A stretch of DNA of 64,000 bases from Symbiodinium natans (Eukaryota; Sar; Dinophyceae; Suessiales; Symbiodiniaceae), in the NCBI GenBank assembly GCA_905221605.1, contig CAJNDS010002426.1, positions 62,001 to 126,000 of the forward strand, in the 5' to 3' direction. The notes under the pieces are model-generated. The model had not been told where the DNA came from. It did not search any database and was given only the letters and a program-made list of their open reading frames with translations. Made by a program: the position numbers and the translations under genes. Of the stretch, positions 7,799 to 18,022 are shown piece by piece (position 1 is the first letter of the stretch; each line of letters opens with the position of its first letter).

Positions 7799-9830
7799 CT
7801 TCACAAGGTTGGCAGCTTCCTGTCCCCGTACCCTCAATCACCGGGAAATGATCGGTCTTGCAGTTGTTGCAGGCTCGACCTTCTCTTCCGTCTGCACAAT
7901 TCCCCAGCTCGGCGAGCGGGCACTCATACTTGCTGCGGCAGTGAAGAACTGATGCCTCGCAAGATTCTGATCCGTTGAAAAGGGCCGGGTCTGCCCAGTA
8001 GCCTGGCATCTGCAACGGAGGGCCCAGACCCTTGGGACAATACAAACCATGGGGGCAGGGCTTGCACACGTTGTTGCACATGAAGGTTTCGTCGTCGCAC
8101 AAGCACTGCGACTGGGAGTCAGCGCCGCTCTCGGGTGTGACCTGGCCCCCTCCGCAGATGAGGCAGGCCGAGCCTTGGGGAAATGGCATATAGCTCCCGA
8201 GCTCACATCGCGTGCATGCCTCCATGCCGGTGCGGGCCGCCACATATCCAGGAATGCAAGGGCTGCACTGGAAGGAACCGATGTCTCCAGCAAACTGGCC
8301 TTCCGGGCATGGAGTGCACGTCGACATCCCCGTGCTACCTGCAAAGGTTCCCCGAGGGCACAAGACGAAGGAAGCATTGCCTCCTGCGCACATGCTGCCT
8401 CTGGGACAAACTCTGCATTGTCTTGACTCCGCTTGGTAGAAGCCGCTCTCGCACAAAAAGAGTCGTTGTGGAGCTTTCAGCCCCCGGGACCCATCCATCC
8501 AAACCAGGTCTGTCTGAAAGGTAAAGTTCCCAGTGGAGGCACTGAACACCGCTGCAACAACAGATTGAGGCGCCTGCCTGTGAAGTTGCTGCATGTTCAG
8601 CAAGTTGTAGGCCCCTAGGCGGTCGCCGTTCTCATCGAAGCTGACCTGCCCCGAGGCTCCAACGAACTGAGTTTTGAGCAACTCCTCAAGAAGCACCTCG
8701 CTCCGAATAGCACTCTGGGGCACTCCCTTCTGCAAGAGCTGGTTGATGGCAACCAGAAAAGTGTACACGGCATCAAAGGCCAGCACGGTCCATGTCGATA
8801 TCTTGGCAACGTCACCAATGACACTTTGAACCGATGCATGATCCAAGGGTGCTTTCATCCTGTCCAGACTGTATTCTTGTCTGGCCTCCGTGCTCAGGAT
8901 GTCCTCTTCTTCGATTCTGGACCAGAGCCGCTGGAAGTCTGGAAAGCGCGAGCCCATGGCAGATGGCAAAAAGGTCATGAAGCCCAGTGGGAGTGTCACG
9001 TCGGCATACGTGTCCGTGCCGACGAGCTGCCAGCCTTCACCCAGCATGCCCTCGTCTTCCAGCACAGGCAGAATTTGCGAAGCCATCCTCGGCTCCACGG
9101 CCAAAATCACGAAGTTCGAACCCAGATCACGCAAACCTCCAACAGTCTCGCGCACTTCCGCAGCATCAAAGTCCTGGGGCATGTAGCGCAAGGATTTGCC
9201 CTTTATCCGGTCCGGTTGGCCGGCCTGTTGTGATCTCTTCTGGATTTCCTGCATTAAGCCCTGCCCGAAGCCTTCCATGGAGTACAAGCACGTTACCATC
9301 GGAATGTCGGCCTGCACGATCCATTCCCACAGGGCGAACGCCTGGATGGTGTCTGGAGCTGCAGTTCGCAAGAAGAATGGGTACGCGGCCTTGTTAGAAA
9401 GAGCCGGGCTGGTTGAACCAAAGGAAATTTGCGGCACCTTCTGGACGGACGCCAACGTAGCAACGGGCATGCTGACAACAGATGCGCGGGCACCAATGAG
9501 TCCCACAGCAGGCTGCGCCCCATCCAGGCCCAACATCATGTCCAAAGCTGTGGCCAATCCCATGTCCGGCTGCAGGTGTGTTGTGCCAACACGCAGGGTT
9601 ATGGTGCTTGCATTTGCGTGCACGCCCCCTGGGATGTCGATGACGGGTGGGCCCAACCTGGCCACCAAGGACGCATCAAAATGCTTACGGAAGTCCAGGA
9701 GTGCTGCTATAGTCGCCACCAGCTCCTCCGAGCCACTGGCCGTCCATCCTGCCAGAGCACCTAAGGCAATCTCGCCATCAACGCTGCGAGCCAGGCAAGC
9801 TAGCAGCAGACCATGGCGTCGCCAAGACAT
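7799..9830 (-). CDS. First exon of a VFT / cysteine-rich / multi-TM / TIR-like receptor
   Basis: A 677-codon exon starting at an ATG followed by a hydrophobic leader (HGLLLACLA), a likely signal peptide. Residues about 30-420 resemble the ANF-receptor/periplasmic-binding-like I (venus flytrap) fold used by class C GPCRs and guanylate cyclase receptors. Signature pieces are LGLDGAQPAVGLIGARAS, VPQISFGSTSPALSNK and YPFFLRTAAPDTIQAFAL. Residues about 455-677 form a cysteine-rich stalk with GCC2/GCC3- or TNFR-like repeats (CPRGTFAGSTGMSTCTPCPE, CPHGLYCP). Membrane exons and a TIR-like domain follow. The predicted role is a plasma-membrane receptor sensing a small extracellular ligand. The ligand and the signalling output are unknown. 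Confidence 0.8.
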
Positions 9831-10271
9831 CAGCCGATGATCGTGGGGACCGAAACTCCAAAACTGCCATGATTTGAGAAGCTTCCCTTCCGTACGATTC
9901 TAGAATGATTGCCTCCCAATACCTTCGCTGCCGACTAGTTGTTAATTTGGACCTGCTGATGTGTGTACGGCAAGGCATCGACACACATGTCACAATGATC
10001 TGCAACTGCCCGATGCAGGCATGCCCACGCCATCCGGGAACAGTAAAAGATCGTGCCTACCGAAATTGCCCCAAAAACAACTCGTGAATGACAAATTCAA
10101 TATAATGACACATGCAAAATGCCACGCGACGGCGCTCAGAAGATGGGCCGCAAACATAGATATTGAGCTCCATATCCAAACCCAAAATCTTGATGTCGCT
10201 CATACTAGCGCCCTTTGCCTTCTCTAGGCTGCTTCTTCACCAGCAGAAACTGGTAGGTTTTGGGTCTAGAG
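9831..10271. other. Upstream region of the receptor gene
   Basis: No recognised exon. It should contain the receptor's 5' UTR, trans-splice acceptor and promoter, but dinoflagellate promoters lack a reliable motif and none can be named here. Confidence 0.4.
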
Positions 10272-10308
10272 TTTCGGGTTAGGGTTCAGGGTTTAGGGTT
10301 TAGGGTTT
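10272..10308 (+). repeat. Interstitial telomere-like array, degenerate TTTAGGG
   Basis: Four or five units (TTCGGG, TTAGGG, TTCAGGG, TTTAGGG). The 280 bases to the next array (10590) contain an A-rich tract at 10374-10384 and no supported exon. Confidence 0.8.
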
Positions 10309-10589
10309 CGGCAGGACAACGAACCGTAGCACTCGAGGCTGCTTTCAAGATACCACCGGCGCGAACTTCGGGAGAAAAAAAAAAAGTTTTGCTGGCGGGT
10401 CTTGCTGCACACACCCAACTTACCCAGATCACCAAGAAATTGCACGCCGTCGGCGATCGGCGCACGTGAAGCTCCGGGCGGTGCAGCGCACATTTCCGCG
10501 CGAGAACGGGGATCCTCTCTGTGATTCTTCGTCGCTGGGCCCTCTTCCCAAGCGCTGGGATGCCTGGGATGCCCCTTTCTCACCTCTTG

Positions 10590-10613
10590 GGGTTTCGGGT
10601 TTAGGGTTTAGGG
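10590..10613 (+). repeat. Telomere-like array split by the LTR element, left part
   Basis: TTTCGGGTTTAGGGTTTAGGG ends exactly at the 5' LTR. The array resumes at 27879 after the 3' LTR, so the element landed inside a TTTAGGG array. TAGGG at 10609-10613 is the left copy of the 5-bp target duplication. Confidence 0.85.
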
Positions 10614-10900
10614 TGCGGAGCTGCAGTTTGTATTCAGGAAATGAGTTGGTGTTGAAGGAAGAAGGGTCAACGTACCCGTTACTATTTGGCTCAAGATGGG
10701 CTTGAACAAGAAGCCACAAGTTCAAAAAGTAGTGCCTGGGCTCTTAGGGTTTGTTAAGGGTGTGGATTCCTTTCCCCCTTCTTTCCCCCCTGGGTTGCTC
10801 TTATCCGTGTTTTGGGTTGTCTCTTGGTTCGATCTGGGGAATATAAGTTCTGGGCAATCAGTGGGGTTGATTTCTTTCCTTCTTTGGTTGTCCCCCCGTA
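10614..10900 (+). repeat. 5' LTR
   Basis: 287 bp, TG...TA ends. It matches 27592-27878 wherever compared, including identical translations of its longest frames. It contains a short ORF (MGLNKKPQVQKVV...) and, just before that ATG, a stretch resembling the dinoflagellate spliced leader (10676-10695). Confidence 0.9.
10676..10695 (+). promoter_or_regulatory. Spliced-leader-like relic inside the LTR
   Basis: CCGTTACTATTTGGCTCAAG, followed directly by ATGGGC. The dinoflagellate spliced leader ends ATTTTGGCTCAAG. The match covers the last 11 bases exactly and about 17 of 21 aligned positions overall, with one T missing. The 3' LTR carries the same copy at 27654-27673. It may be a trace of a trans-spliced RNA that re-entered the genome. 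Confidence 0.4.
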
Positions 10901-10912
10901 GGTTATGAGCCC
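10901..10912 (+). other. Primer-binding site, complementary to a Met-tRNA anticodon arm
   Basis: GGTTATGAGCCC lies directly after the LTR. Its complement GGGCTCATAACC matches the anticodon stem-loop of methionine tRNAs (CAU anticodon), not a tRNA 3' end. Drosophila copia is primed by such a half-tRNA, so a copia-type priming mode is inferred. Confidence 0.55.
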
Positions 10913-10967
10913 AAATTAGGTTCCCTGCGGTTAAGTGTTCTCTCAAGGTTTTTGGGATCAAGAAGCA

Positions 10968-11729
10968 ATGCCTTCTCCCAAGCGATGGCTCCAGCCTTCC
11001 TCGGATGGTGGAAAGAATGGTGGAGCTGGAAGTGGTGCAGCTGAGTCTCTGGGTGAAAGGGCGGCGCTGGAAGAGGTAATGCCTGGCGCTGAAGAACATC
11101 TGGAGGAAGCCTCGGTTGCAGAAGGCCCCAATGAGGGTATGAATCCCAATGCGGATATGGTTAGCAATGCTGAAGCTGAAGGACGAGCTGTTTCTGTATC
11201 GCCAAAGCCTGGGGAAAAGAGGAACTGGGACGCGACTGGCGGTATAGACCGTGAACTGGAGGTGACTTTTTTACGCGTGTTGCAAAGGCATGGGTATCAG
11301 CCGTCGACTTCAACTTCGGGCCGAATGGTGGATCAAGGGTCTCAGACCAATCTGAGTGGAGAAGTGCTGCAAGCTTCCAGGAGACCTCTGAACAAGATTA
11401 AAGAGGATCCCTCGGCGAGTTCCATGTGTGGTGAAAGCGGTTATGAACAGAAGGGTGCGGACAGCTTTGAAGCTGCACCAACTGCTGAATACGCCATGGG
11501 GGAGGAGGAGATCTTACAGATGGAGGCTGAAAGGTTGCGCCAGTTGTCAGAAGAAGCGGATGAGATGCGTCAAGTCTCTGAAATGGATGGTTTTCGGAAA
11601 GATGAGCATCTGATTCAAGCGTGTGATGGGACAACTTGGGAATGGCACTTCCACGAAGATGGGAGACAGTATGACAGTATTACTACTGCCTGGATACGCA
11701 GGAAAGCAAGTGGACGTTGCCGGATGTAG
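10968..11729 (+). CDS. LTR element ORF 1 (acidic gag-like, N-terminal part)
   Basis: ATG start at 10968 (MPSPKRWLQPSSDGG), 56 bases after the primer-binding site. The product is Glu/Ala/Gly-rich and low in complexity, with a helical E/R-rich stretch (EEEILQMEAERLRQLSEEA) and a small aromatic patch (TTWEWHFHEDGRQYDS). The frame ends at TAG 11727-11729, while an overlapping frame (from 11717) carries on in the same style. A frameshift or an unrecognised splice near 11700 is likely. No domain recognised. Confidence 0.55.
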   Translation: MPSPKRWLQPSSDGGKNGGAGSGAAESLGERAALEEVMPGAEEHLEEASVAEGPNEGMNPNADMVSNAEAEGRAVSVSPKPGEKRNWDATGGIDRELEVTFLRVLQRHGYQPSTSTSGRMVDQGSQTNLSGEVLQASRRPLNKIKEDPSASSMCGESGYEQKGADSFEAAPTAEYAMGEEEILQMEAERLRQLSEEADEMRQVSEMDGFRKDEHLIQACDGTTWEWHFHEDGRQYDSITTAWIRRKASGRCRM

Positions 11730-12334
11730 GTGAAAAGATGGGAAGTGACGAGGTGGTTGGGTCTCCTTCGGGCAATGAGCTGGAAATGGAGACTGCGCTG
11801 GGTCCTTCATCGTCTACTCCGACACCTGAGTCTACGAGGGCATTCCAGGGTAGTGTAAATAGCGTAGGTGAAAAGGATTTTTCCTCTACTATCGGGGATA
11901 GCGGTTTTAGGGCTGGTGGTGACGCCCAGACCTCGGGTTCTCCTGATGAGGAAGGAATTTCCGGAATCCGAACAGACATAGCTGGAGAACATCTGGATCG
12001 GGAAGGAATGGAAGCACTTTCTGAGGGTGTTGCAGCGGTGGAATCGGTGGATCCAGAGGACAAAATGCCCAATGCGGAGGTGGAAACTGTGTCGGCTGCG
12101 GAAGAGCGAGTGGTGGATGTGGTACCTGTCATTCAGGAAGGTGGTCCTGGAGATCTGGATGACGGAGGGAAAAAGTTGTGCATTACGACTGAGGAGGTCT
12201 CTTCGTTTGGTGCCATGAATCCTGCCATTCAAGGGAAAAATGAAGCTTCTGAAATAGCTGGAGACACGGTTGATCTGAAGGATGAGGCCTGGAGCGCCAA
12301 TGAAGCGCGGGCCAATGTGCCAGATAGTACCTAG
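11717..12334 (+). pseudogene. LTR element ORF, acidic linker, ends at an in-frame TAG
   Basis: Continues ORF 1 in another frame (LPDVGEKMGSDEVVG onwards). The sequence is low complexity, acidic and Ser/Thr-rich. The TAG at 12332-12334 is the only stop before the next ORF in the same frame (12365-15139). One base change or stop readthrough would join them. No recognised domain. Confidence 0.45.
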
Positions 12335-12364
12335 AATGCAGAGAAAGCACGGGTTGAGGCACAT

Positions 12365-15139
12365 ATGGTTTCATGTTCCGCGGATGACTGCAACAATGGG
12401 GCGCAGGTCTCCGTAGCAGCCGACGATGGAGGCTCACAGGTGGACGCACTAGTGCAGCCTGAAGTTGGCAGCGAGGAACGGAATGGTGAAGGCTACACCG
12501 GAGCCAATGTGGCAGCTGTGGCCAATGATGGTGGTGATTCTCTTTTGGAAACCATGGAGCCAAAGGAGCCTGCGGTGGAAGAAAATGTGCCTACTGCGGA
12601 TGACCAATCAAACAACCCTGCAGTGGAAGAAAATTTGCCTGCTGCAGAAGGTTTGACAAAGGACTCCAATGGTGGGTCCACTCCCAGGAAGGGGGAGGTA
12701 TTGCCGTCTGAAAGCTTGCCGGAAGTCGACACCGAGCGAACTGTAACAGATGAGGCAAAGCCGTTGGCTGGAAAAGAGGATGGTCCTGAACCCCTTGAGC
12801 ACAAGGTGGATGATCTTGTGGAACTCGTGCAGGAGCAGGACAAGCAGCTTGGCCCAAAGGTGGAAGCAAGTGATGTTCCAGGAGCCGAAGACAAGGAGAT
12901 GGTTTCTGAAGAACAAACAAAGGAAGTGCCCAATGAGGGAGCCTTGGTGACACCTGGGAAGCATTGTTATCAAGCGGGAGATATGATCACTGGTCTGGTG
13001 CGCTACATCAATGTATATGGAGCCTTTTTGGACCATGGTGATCTGAATGTGCTAATTCCTGCAGAAGGGAAAAATACACCTTCTTTCAAAATTGGTGACA
13101 CTGTCTGTGCGGCAGTGAAGACGGTGGAAGATGATGGCACTGTGATCTTAGATTCCTACCTGGTTTTGGAAGAGGACGTGGAGGACTCTTCTTCAGCGCA
13201 GCGCAAATGGAAAGACGGCGGCTGGGATACGTGGTGGGAAGATTCATGGTGTGCAGGTCAATGGTACCAAGATTCCAACGGTCAATGGGACTGGAAATGG
13301 GAAGAAGGGCAATCCGATGATTGGTTTGCTGATCATGGCTTATCCTCAGAAGAACAAAAGGAAAGGCAACTCTATGGAGAAAGGATCTATAGAGCTCTTC
13401 TGGAGGATGAAAAAGCTGATAAGGCCTATTTGGGCAAAATCACTGGGATGTTGTTGAGTCGTCCAATAGACGAGGTTATGGAGTTTGTCGCAGATCATGC
13501 ATTCCTGAATAATGAAGCTCGGCGCGCATACAGCATCTTGCAAAGCGATGGTTGGAAGCCCGACGGTACAGAATGTGCAGGCTTGGAAAAAACAACCACC
13601 TTTTCCCGGAAGCAGTACCACAACGCGCTCTACGAACTGGCACGTAAGAAAAGGAGATATAGTGAACCAGTCGTAGCAATGTTGCTAAGCCAAGGCAAAG
13701 ATGAACTTTGGAATGCGCTCTGGTTGGATACCAAGCGATTTTTGCAAGAGCTTGATGGTGCAGTTGAATCTATGAGTAAGAGGGAAAACAGGCCAATGGA
13801 AGCCTACATGGACCCGGATCAGTATAGAAAGGTTCACATGACGCCAAGAACTGTGTCACCAGGGTACAGCAAGCTGTGCAAATTCTTCAATCAAGGGAGG
13901 TGTCGCAATGGAAGCGAGTGTTCCTGTGAACATCGTCGTCATGGTGATGGTTGGCCAGAAAGAGGTCCAACTGAGCCAAAGAACAGCCAAAAAGCTGGTG
14001 ACGAAGATGGGGACATTGGTGACCCTCCTACAGATGAAGGCACAGTTGATGAGGCACAGCAGAAGCGGGAGGATTCAGCCTTCAGAGCCAAGTACAACTT
14101 TGGTAAAGGTGCATCAAAGGGTGAGCCTGTGTCAGTCGAGTCAAAGAGGCAGATGTGTCTGTATTACAACCAGGAAGTTTGTAAATTTGGAAATTCCAGC
14201 AGATACTCGCACGACGAAAAAGCGGTTTTGCAAGGGACTTGGGAACCCGGCAGATCCTGGGACAATGCTTCTAGGAAAGCCATAAGGGACGCAGGATTCC
14301 ATCATTGCTGCTTCGACTACTACCTCAAAGGGAAATGTCGCGTGCGATATGGTTGCAAGTATTCCCACGACGAAATGTCTGAAGAGCGACTGGCTCAACT
14401 GAAGTATCTGGCGAATGTGGCGAACCATGTTCGGTTTCAAAGAGGAAGAGGATTGGAGATTTCCGACAGGAATACCTTCCAACCACCGGTAAGTCGGGGA
14501 GCGGAATCTTCATCATCTTCGGCACCACAGGCGTTGCAAATGACCAATGTGTCAGAGAAAGCAGGTGAGGTTGATACGCTGGATGGAGTAGATGGAGATG
14601 TACAAAAGGATTCGGTGGCAGAGTCTACCACTGTACTTCTTCAGAATCCGGAAGAGCCAATAGAAAATTGGATGGCTCGCAAGCAACACTTGTGGGTGTA
14701 TACGCCTCACGTAAGTGACGTGATGATCAAGCTTGGTGTGACCAACGTCAAGGAGCTACAAGAGTATATCTTCGTGGAAGATTTGGTGGAAAAAGGGGTT
14801 AACAAGGTGACGGCCTGCAGAATTCTGGAACTGGTGGGTGGTGTCCGTTACCGGCCAATGTCGCCGGACGTGGCTGTTTCTACCAATGCAGCGGTACGCA
14901 TGGAGCAATCTTCTGGAAGCCGTGAAGCTGGAAGAGGCGCGGCGAGAACTATCTCTCAGGCGCGTGAAGCTGAAGGTCCTGGTACAAAAGAGGGAGTTGG
15001 AATGCCACCGGTGAACCCGCCAACAAAGGGGTATAGGTCAAGATCAAACCCTGTTTCAAGGGGACGGCCCTTGCTGGATCGAAAGCAGGTGCGACTGGTG
15101 CCACGTTCTCACTCAAATCGGCGTATGCAGCCAGCATAG
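12365..15139 (+). CDS. LTR element ORF 2: S1-like domain and three CCCH fingers
   Basis: A 924-codon frame. Residues 1-195 are acidic and repetitive (PAVEENLPAAEG-type repeats). Residues about 198-270 resemble an S1/OB-fold RNA-binding domain (AGDMITGLVRYINVYGAFLD, then KIGDTVCAAVK). A tryptophan-rich patch follows (GGWDTWWEDSWCAGQWYQD). CCCH-type fingers lie near residues 505-523 (CKFFNQGRCRNGSECSCEH), 598-616 (a degenerate one lacking the third Cys, CKFGNSSRYSH) and 649-668 (CFDYYLKGKCRVRYGCKYSH). The likely role is RNA packaging or handling by the element. CCHC knuckles, the usual retroviral-type gag finger, are absent. It ends at TAG 15137-15139, with in-frame coding-like sequence beyond. 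Confidence 0.7.
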   Translation: MVSCSADDCNNGAQVSVAADDGGSQVDALVQPEVGSEERNGEGYTGANVAAVANDGGDSLLETMEPKEPAVEENVPTADDQSNNPAVEENLPAAEGLTKDSNGGSTPRKGEVLPSESLPEVDTERTVTDEAKPLAGKEDGPEPLEHKVDDLVELVQEQDKQLGPKVEASDVPGAEDKEMVSEEQTKEVPNEGALVTPGKHCYQAGDMITGLVRYINVYGAFLDHGDLNVLIPAEGKNTPSFKIGDTVCAAVKTVEDDGTVILDSYLVLEEDVEDSSSAQRKWKDGGWDTWWEDSWCAGQWYQDSNGQWDWKWEEGQSDDWFADHGLSSEEQKERQLYGERIYRALLEDEKADKAYLGKITGMLLSRPIDEVMEFVADHAFLNNEARRAYSILQSDGWKPDGTECAGLEKTTTFSRKQYHNALYELARKKRRYSEPVVAMLLSQGKDELWNALWLDTKRFLQELDGAVESMSKRENRPMEAYMDPDQYRKVHMTPRTVSPGYSKLCKFFNQGRCRNGSECSCEHRRHGDGWPERGPTEPKNSQKAGDEDGDIGDPPTDEGTVDEAQQKREDSAFRAKYNFGKGASKGEPVSVESKRQMCLYYNQEVCKFGNSSRYSHDEKAVLQGTWEPGRSWDNASRKAIRDAGFHHCCFDYYLKGKCRVRYGCKYSHDEMSEERLAQLKYLANVANHVRFQRGRGLEISDRNTFQPPVSRGAESSSSSAPQALQMTNVSEKAGEVDTLDGVDGDVQKDSVAESTTVLLQNPEEPIENWMARKQHLWVYTPHVSDVMIKLGVTNVKELQEYIFVEDLVEKGVNKVTACRILELVGGVRYRPMSPDVAVSTNAAVRMEQSSGSREAGRGAARTISQAREAEGPGTKEGVGMPPVNPPTKGYRSRSNPVSRGRPLLDRKQVRLVPRSHSNRRMQPA

Positions 15140-15835
15140 GTGGTGGAAAAGCCAAAGCCACTGGAACTGAAGCCTCGTGGTGGTTTGTCGTATCGATTCA
15201 GCAGAGCGTGGGCAGACGTGGTGGATGATGATGATCAGGCGGGACCTTTGGTCTCCTACGCCGATTCTTCAGGTGATTCAAGCGAGGAAGAAACCAACAA
15301 CGCGTGACACCTGTGGGAAACCTTTTTGCGAGAAAGGGATTCACAGAGAACTGTGACACGTGGCAATGTTCCGCTTACTGGTTCTCCAAGCTCCAATGAA
15401 GAGCAGAAAAAATCGGTTCACCTTGGCGAAGGGCGCGACAAAGCGTCGCGGGGGGAGACCCGCCAAGAAGTGACTTCTCAAGTTTTTTCGCTATCACAAC
15501 CTTCTCGTCGAGCTGAGCAGTCTCAAAAAAGGGCAAGGGATGGCTCTGTTATTGTCGGTTCGCTGGCGGTGGGCTCCACGGATGAGGTTTTACCTGGGCA
15601 AGGTGTTGCTGGACAGGTGAACATATCTGAAAGCGCTCAAGTTCTACCTGGGCAAGATGTGGCTGGACAGGAGACGGCGCTAGAAGGAGCAGTACAAAGT
15701 TCTGGCGAGGAGACTGGTCAAAAAGAAGAAGAAGGTGGGAGCAATGAACTCCGTGGTGATGGTACGAAGATATTGGATGTTCTTCCGGTGCAGAAGGGCC
15801 ATCAGCAATTGCTTACCAAAGGCCTTCTGAATTGA
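15140..15835 (+). pseudogene. LTR element, in-frame continuation broken by stops
   Basis: The frame of ORF 2 stays open after TAG 15139 (basic VEKPKPLELKPRGG, then acidic DDDDQAGPLVSYADSSGDS), stops at TGA 15305-15307, and is open again to TGA 15833-15835. The last part contains two near-identical units of VLPGQGVAGQ/VLPGQDVAGQ type. It overlaps the next ORF by four bases (TTGA). It reads as one decayed or alternatively spliced linker. Confidence 0.4.
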
Positions 15836-18022
15836 ATCGGATTTATTGGAAGGTTGCTGTCGGCAAGTTGCCTGTGGGGCAAAAGGACTGTCAAAAAGGG
15901 TCCAATAAAATGGATCGAAATTTGGTTATTAGCATGTCATCCGACGGTGCAAGCGAACAGGATTTGAACCTGGCACTGGTGGACGATGTTGATCAGTCAA
16001 TGGATGATGGTACAGCAGTGGTTACGGCGTATGACCCAAGAACACTGATTCAATCGCCAACAACTGATTGGGTTACGCGTCACGGTTTGACCGACCGTGC
16101 CATCTGGCCTGCAATAACGGCTGCAGCGCAGAGGATATGTGCTGAAATGGTTCAAGTGGATGAACTGAATGCCCAGCTGGAGACTGGGAGACTCCTTTTT
16201 CAAAGGAGAGATGAAGGACATTATGGTGATTTGCATCATCCGTTCCATGAAGCTCCGTGCTTGCCAGTTGTGGGAAGTTATCCTCTTTCGGTGATGGGTG
16301 CATTGCTATCTCCTGGCCTGGAAAGGGAATTCAGAAATACTGAAAAGTTTGGAACTGCTATGGAGGCAATAGCCTACGATTGGAGTCGCAGTCCAGGTAT
16401 GGAAGTTCATGTTGAACTTATGGCGAGGGTAGCCAAATTGGTTTCTGCGTTCCTTACTCTAGGAGGCCAAGGGTTGGTGGTGAATTCAGAATTTCTCTGG
16501 CAGAGAGGGAGGGACCAAATGATGGAGTTCCTTCAGGCGGCGACTTGTGCTGATCAATTGGAGGTTCTCTGGAAAAGAATGGACGACAACGCTGATGAGG
16601 AAGTGGATCCTTCAGGGATGGTGCTGGAGATCTCTGGACAGCAAGATGCGGTACTTGAACAAGGGATCAATGAATCCCCTATTCCCATAGAAGACGCGGG
16701 AAGTGAGACAATTGGTGACACTGGAATTGATGGCAAAGCGCCAGAAGTTTCTCCAGAAGAGGAGACATCCAGTGGTTCGTCAAGATTGGCTGGCACAAGA
16801 ATGTTCTTGTGGTCGGTGTATTCTCGTGTCGCTTCCAACTGGGATTTCTCTATGCAAGACCGCACTACTGGGAGGATCTTTGACAGTACGAAGGGGTATC
16901 CTGGTGAAGGACCGGACAATGGTGATGATTTTTCCTCTAAGAGGAACTTACCCTGGATCTCTGAAGATTACCTCGACGGAGTGGTGTCAAAAAAGATGGA
17001 AAGGTCTTCAGATATGGATGGGTTGGATGGGTTTGTTCCGGAAAGTGAGGGACAGTCGGAAAAGGTAGAGGTGGAGAATGTTACTGCCTCTAGAATTCTT
17101 ATGGCTCTTTGGAAAAAGGGATATAGAGCTGGGTGTAGGAGGTTGTGTCGTTCAAATGTATCTGGACCCAAGGTTGGAGTAATAAATCAACCAATCAAAA
17201 AGGTGCGGAAGATCGGCACTAGAAAGGCCTTCTTGAAAACGTTCAATCTTTTTGGATCGTCTCAGCATGGCTCAGGAGCTGGTGGAAAACCAATCATGAA
17301 GGTGGTAGGACCAAGGCCAGGTTTTCCAGCTGTTCTCAAAGCATCAACTACTGGTAGCACCTTGGGTGAAGGGAGCAGTTCTCAGGTACATGGCAATGTT
17401 CATGTAGAGCAGAATCGCCCTATGGACCGGTACGAGGCGGAGCGTCTGGAGAAGAGGAAGAAAGGCATCTGCTATTGGTTCAGCAGGGGAAAAGATCGCT
17501 GCAAATTTGGTGAGAGTTGCAAATTCATCCATTCAGAGGATGACGTGGTGCTACAATCGTATTGGTGCAAATACTATGTGGCTGGGAGACACTGCTTCTC
17601 TGGAGAGAACTGTAAGTTCTCGCACAATGCAACTGGTGTAAGGTGTATCCAGTTTGCTCAGTCTGGGAAGTGCCGTCATGGAGACAGGTGCGTCTTCGAA
17701 CATGGTGATCCGCTGGATGGACAGAGGCCAAGGTCGCCTAGGACGCCCCCAAAGGACAGTCCAAGGAGAAGTACTGGTACAAGAGGTGGAGGAAAGGAAA
17801 TTTCTCCTGAACGTTATGATGAAGAAGAGGAGGATTTGATGGTGTATGACGACGATACCAAGATGATAGAACTGCTGATGGAGGCAATTTCGTATATGTC
17901 TGATGGTAAGTCAGATTTAGCCCGCGCAGAGGCGGATCCGGTGTTCAAACTCTTGAAGTTCAATGGAGATACTGAACAGATGGATGCAGAATGGTGTTCA
18001 TGGACCACTGGTATGTTGTCTT
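15832..18022 (+). CDS. LTR element ORF 3: three CCCH fingers, interrupted by the nested element
   Basis: About 730 element-derived codons. A proline-poor helical N-terminal half (SPTTDWVTRHGLTDRAIWPA, then PSGMVLEISGQQD) may be capsid-like, but I cannot assign it. Three CCCH fingers follow at 17470-17532 (CYWFSRGKDRCKFGESCKF), 17566-17625 (CKYYVAGRHCFSGENCKFSH) and 17644-17703 (CIQFAQSGKCRHGDRCVFEH). The frame is interrupted at 18020-18022 by the nested element. The annotated continuation to 18231 is foreign sequence. The original reading frame resumes at 26521. Confidence 0.7.
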
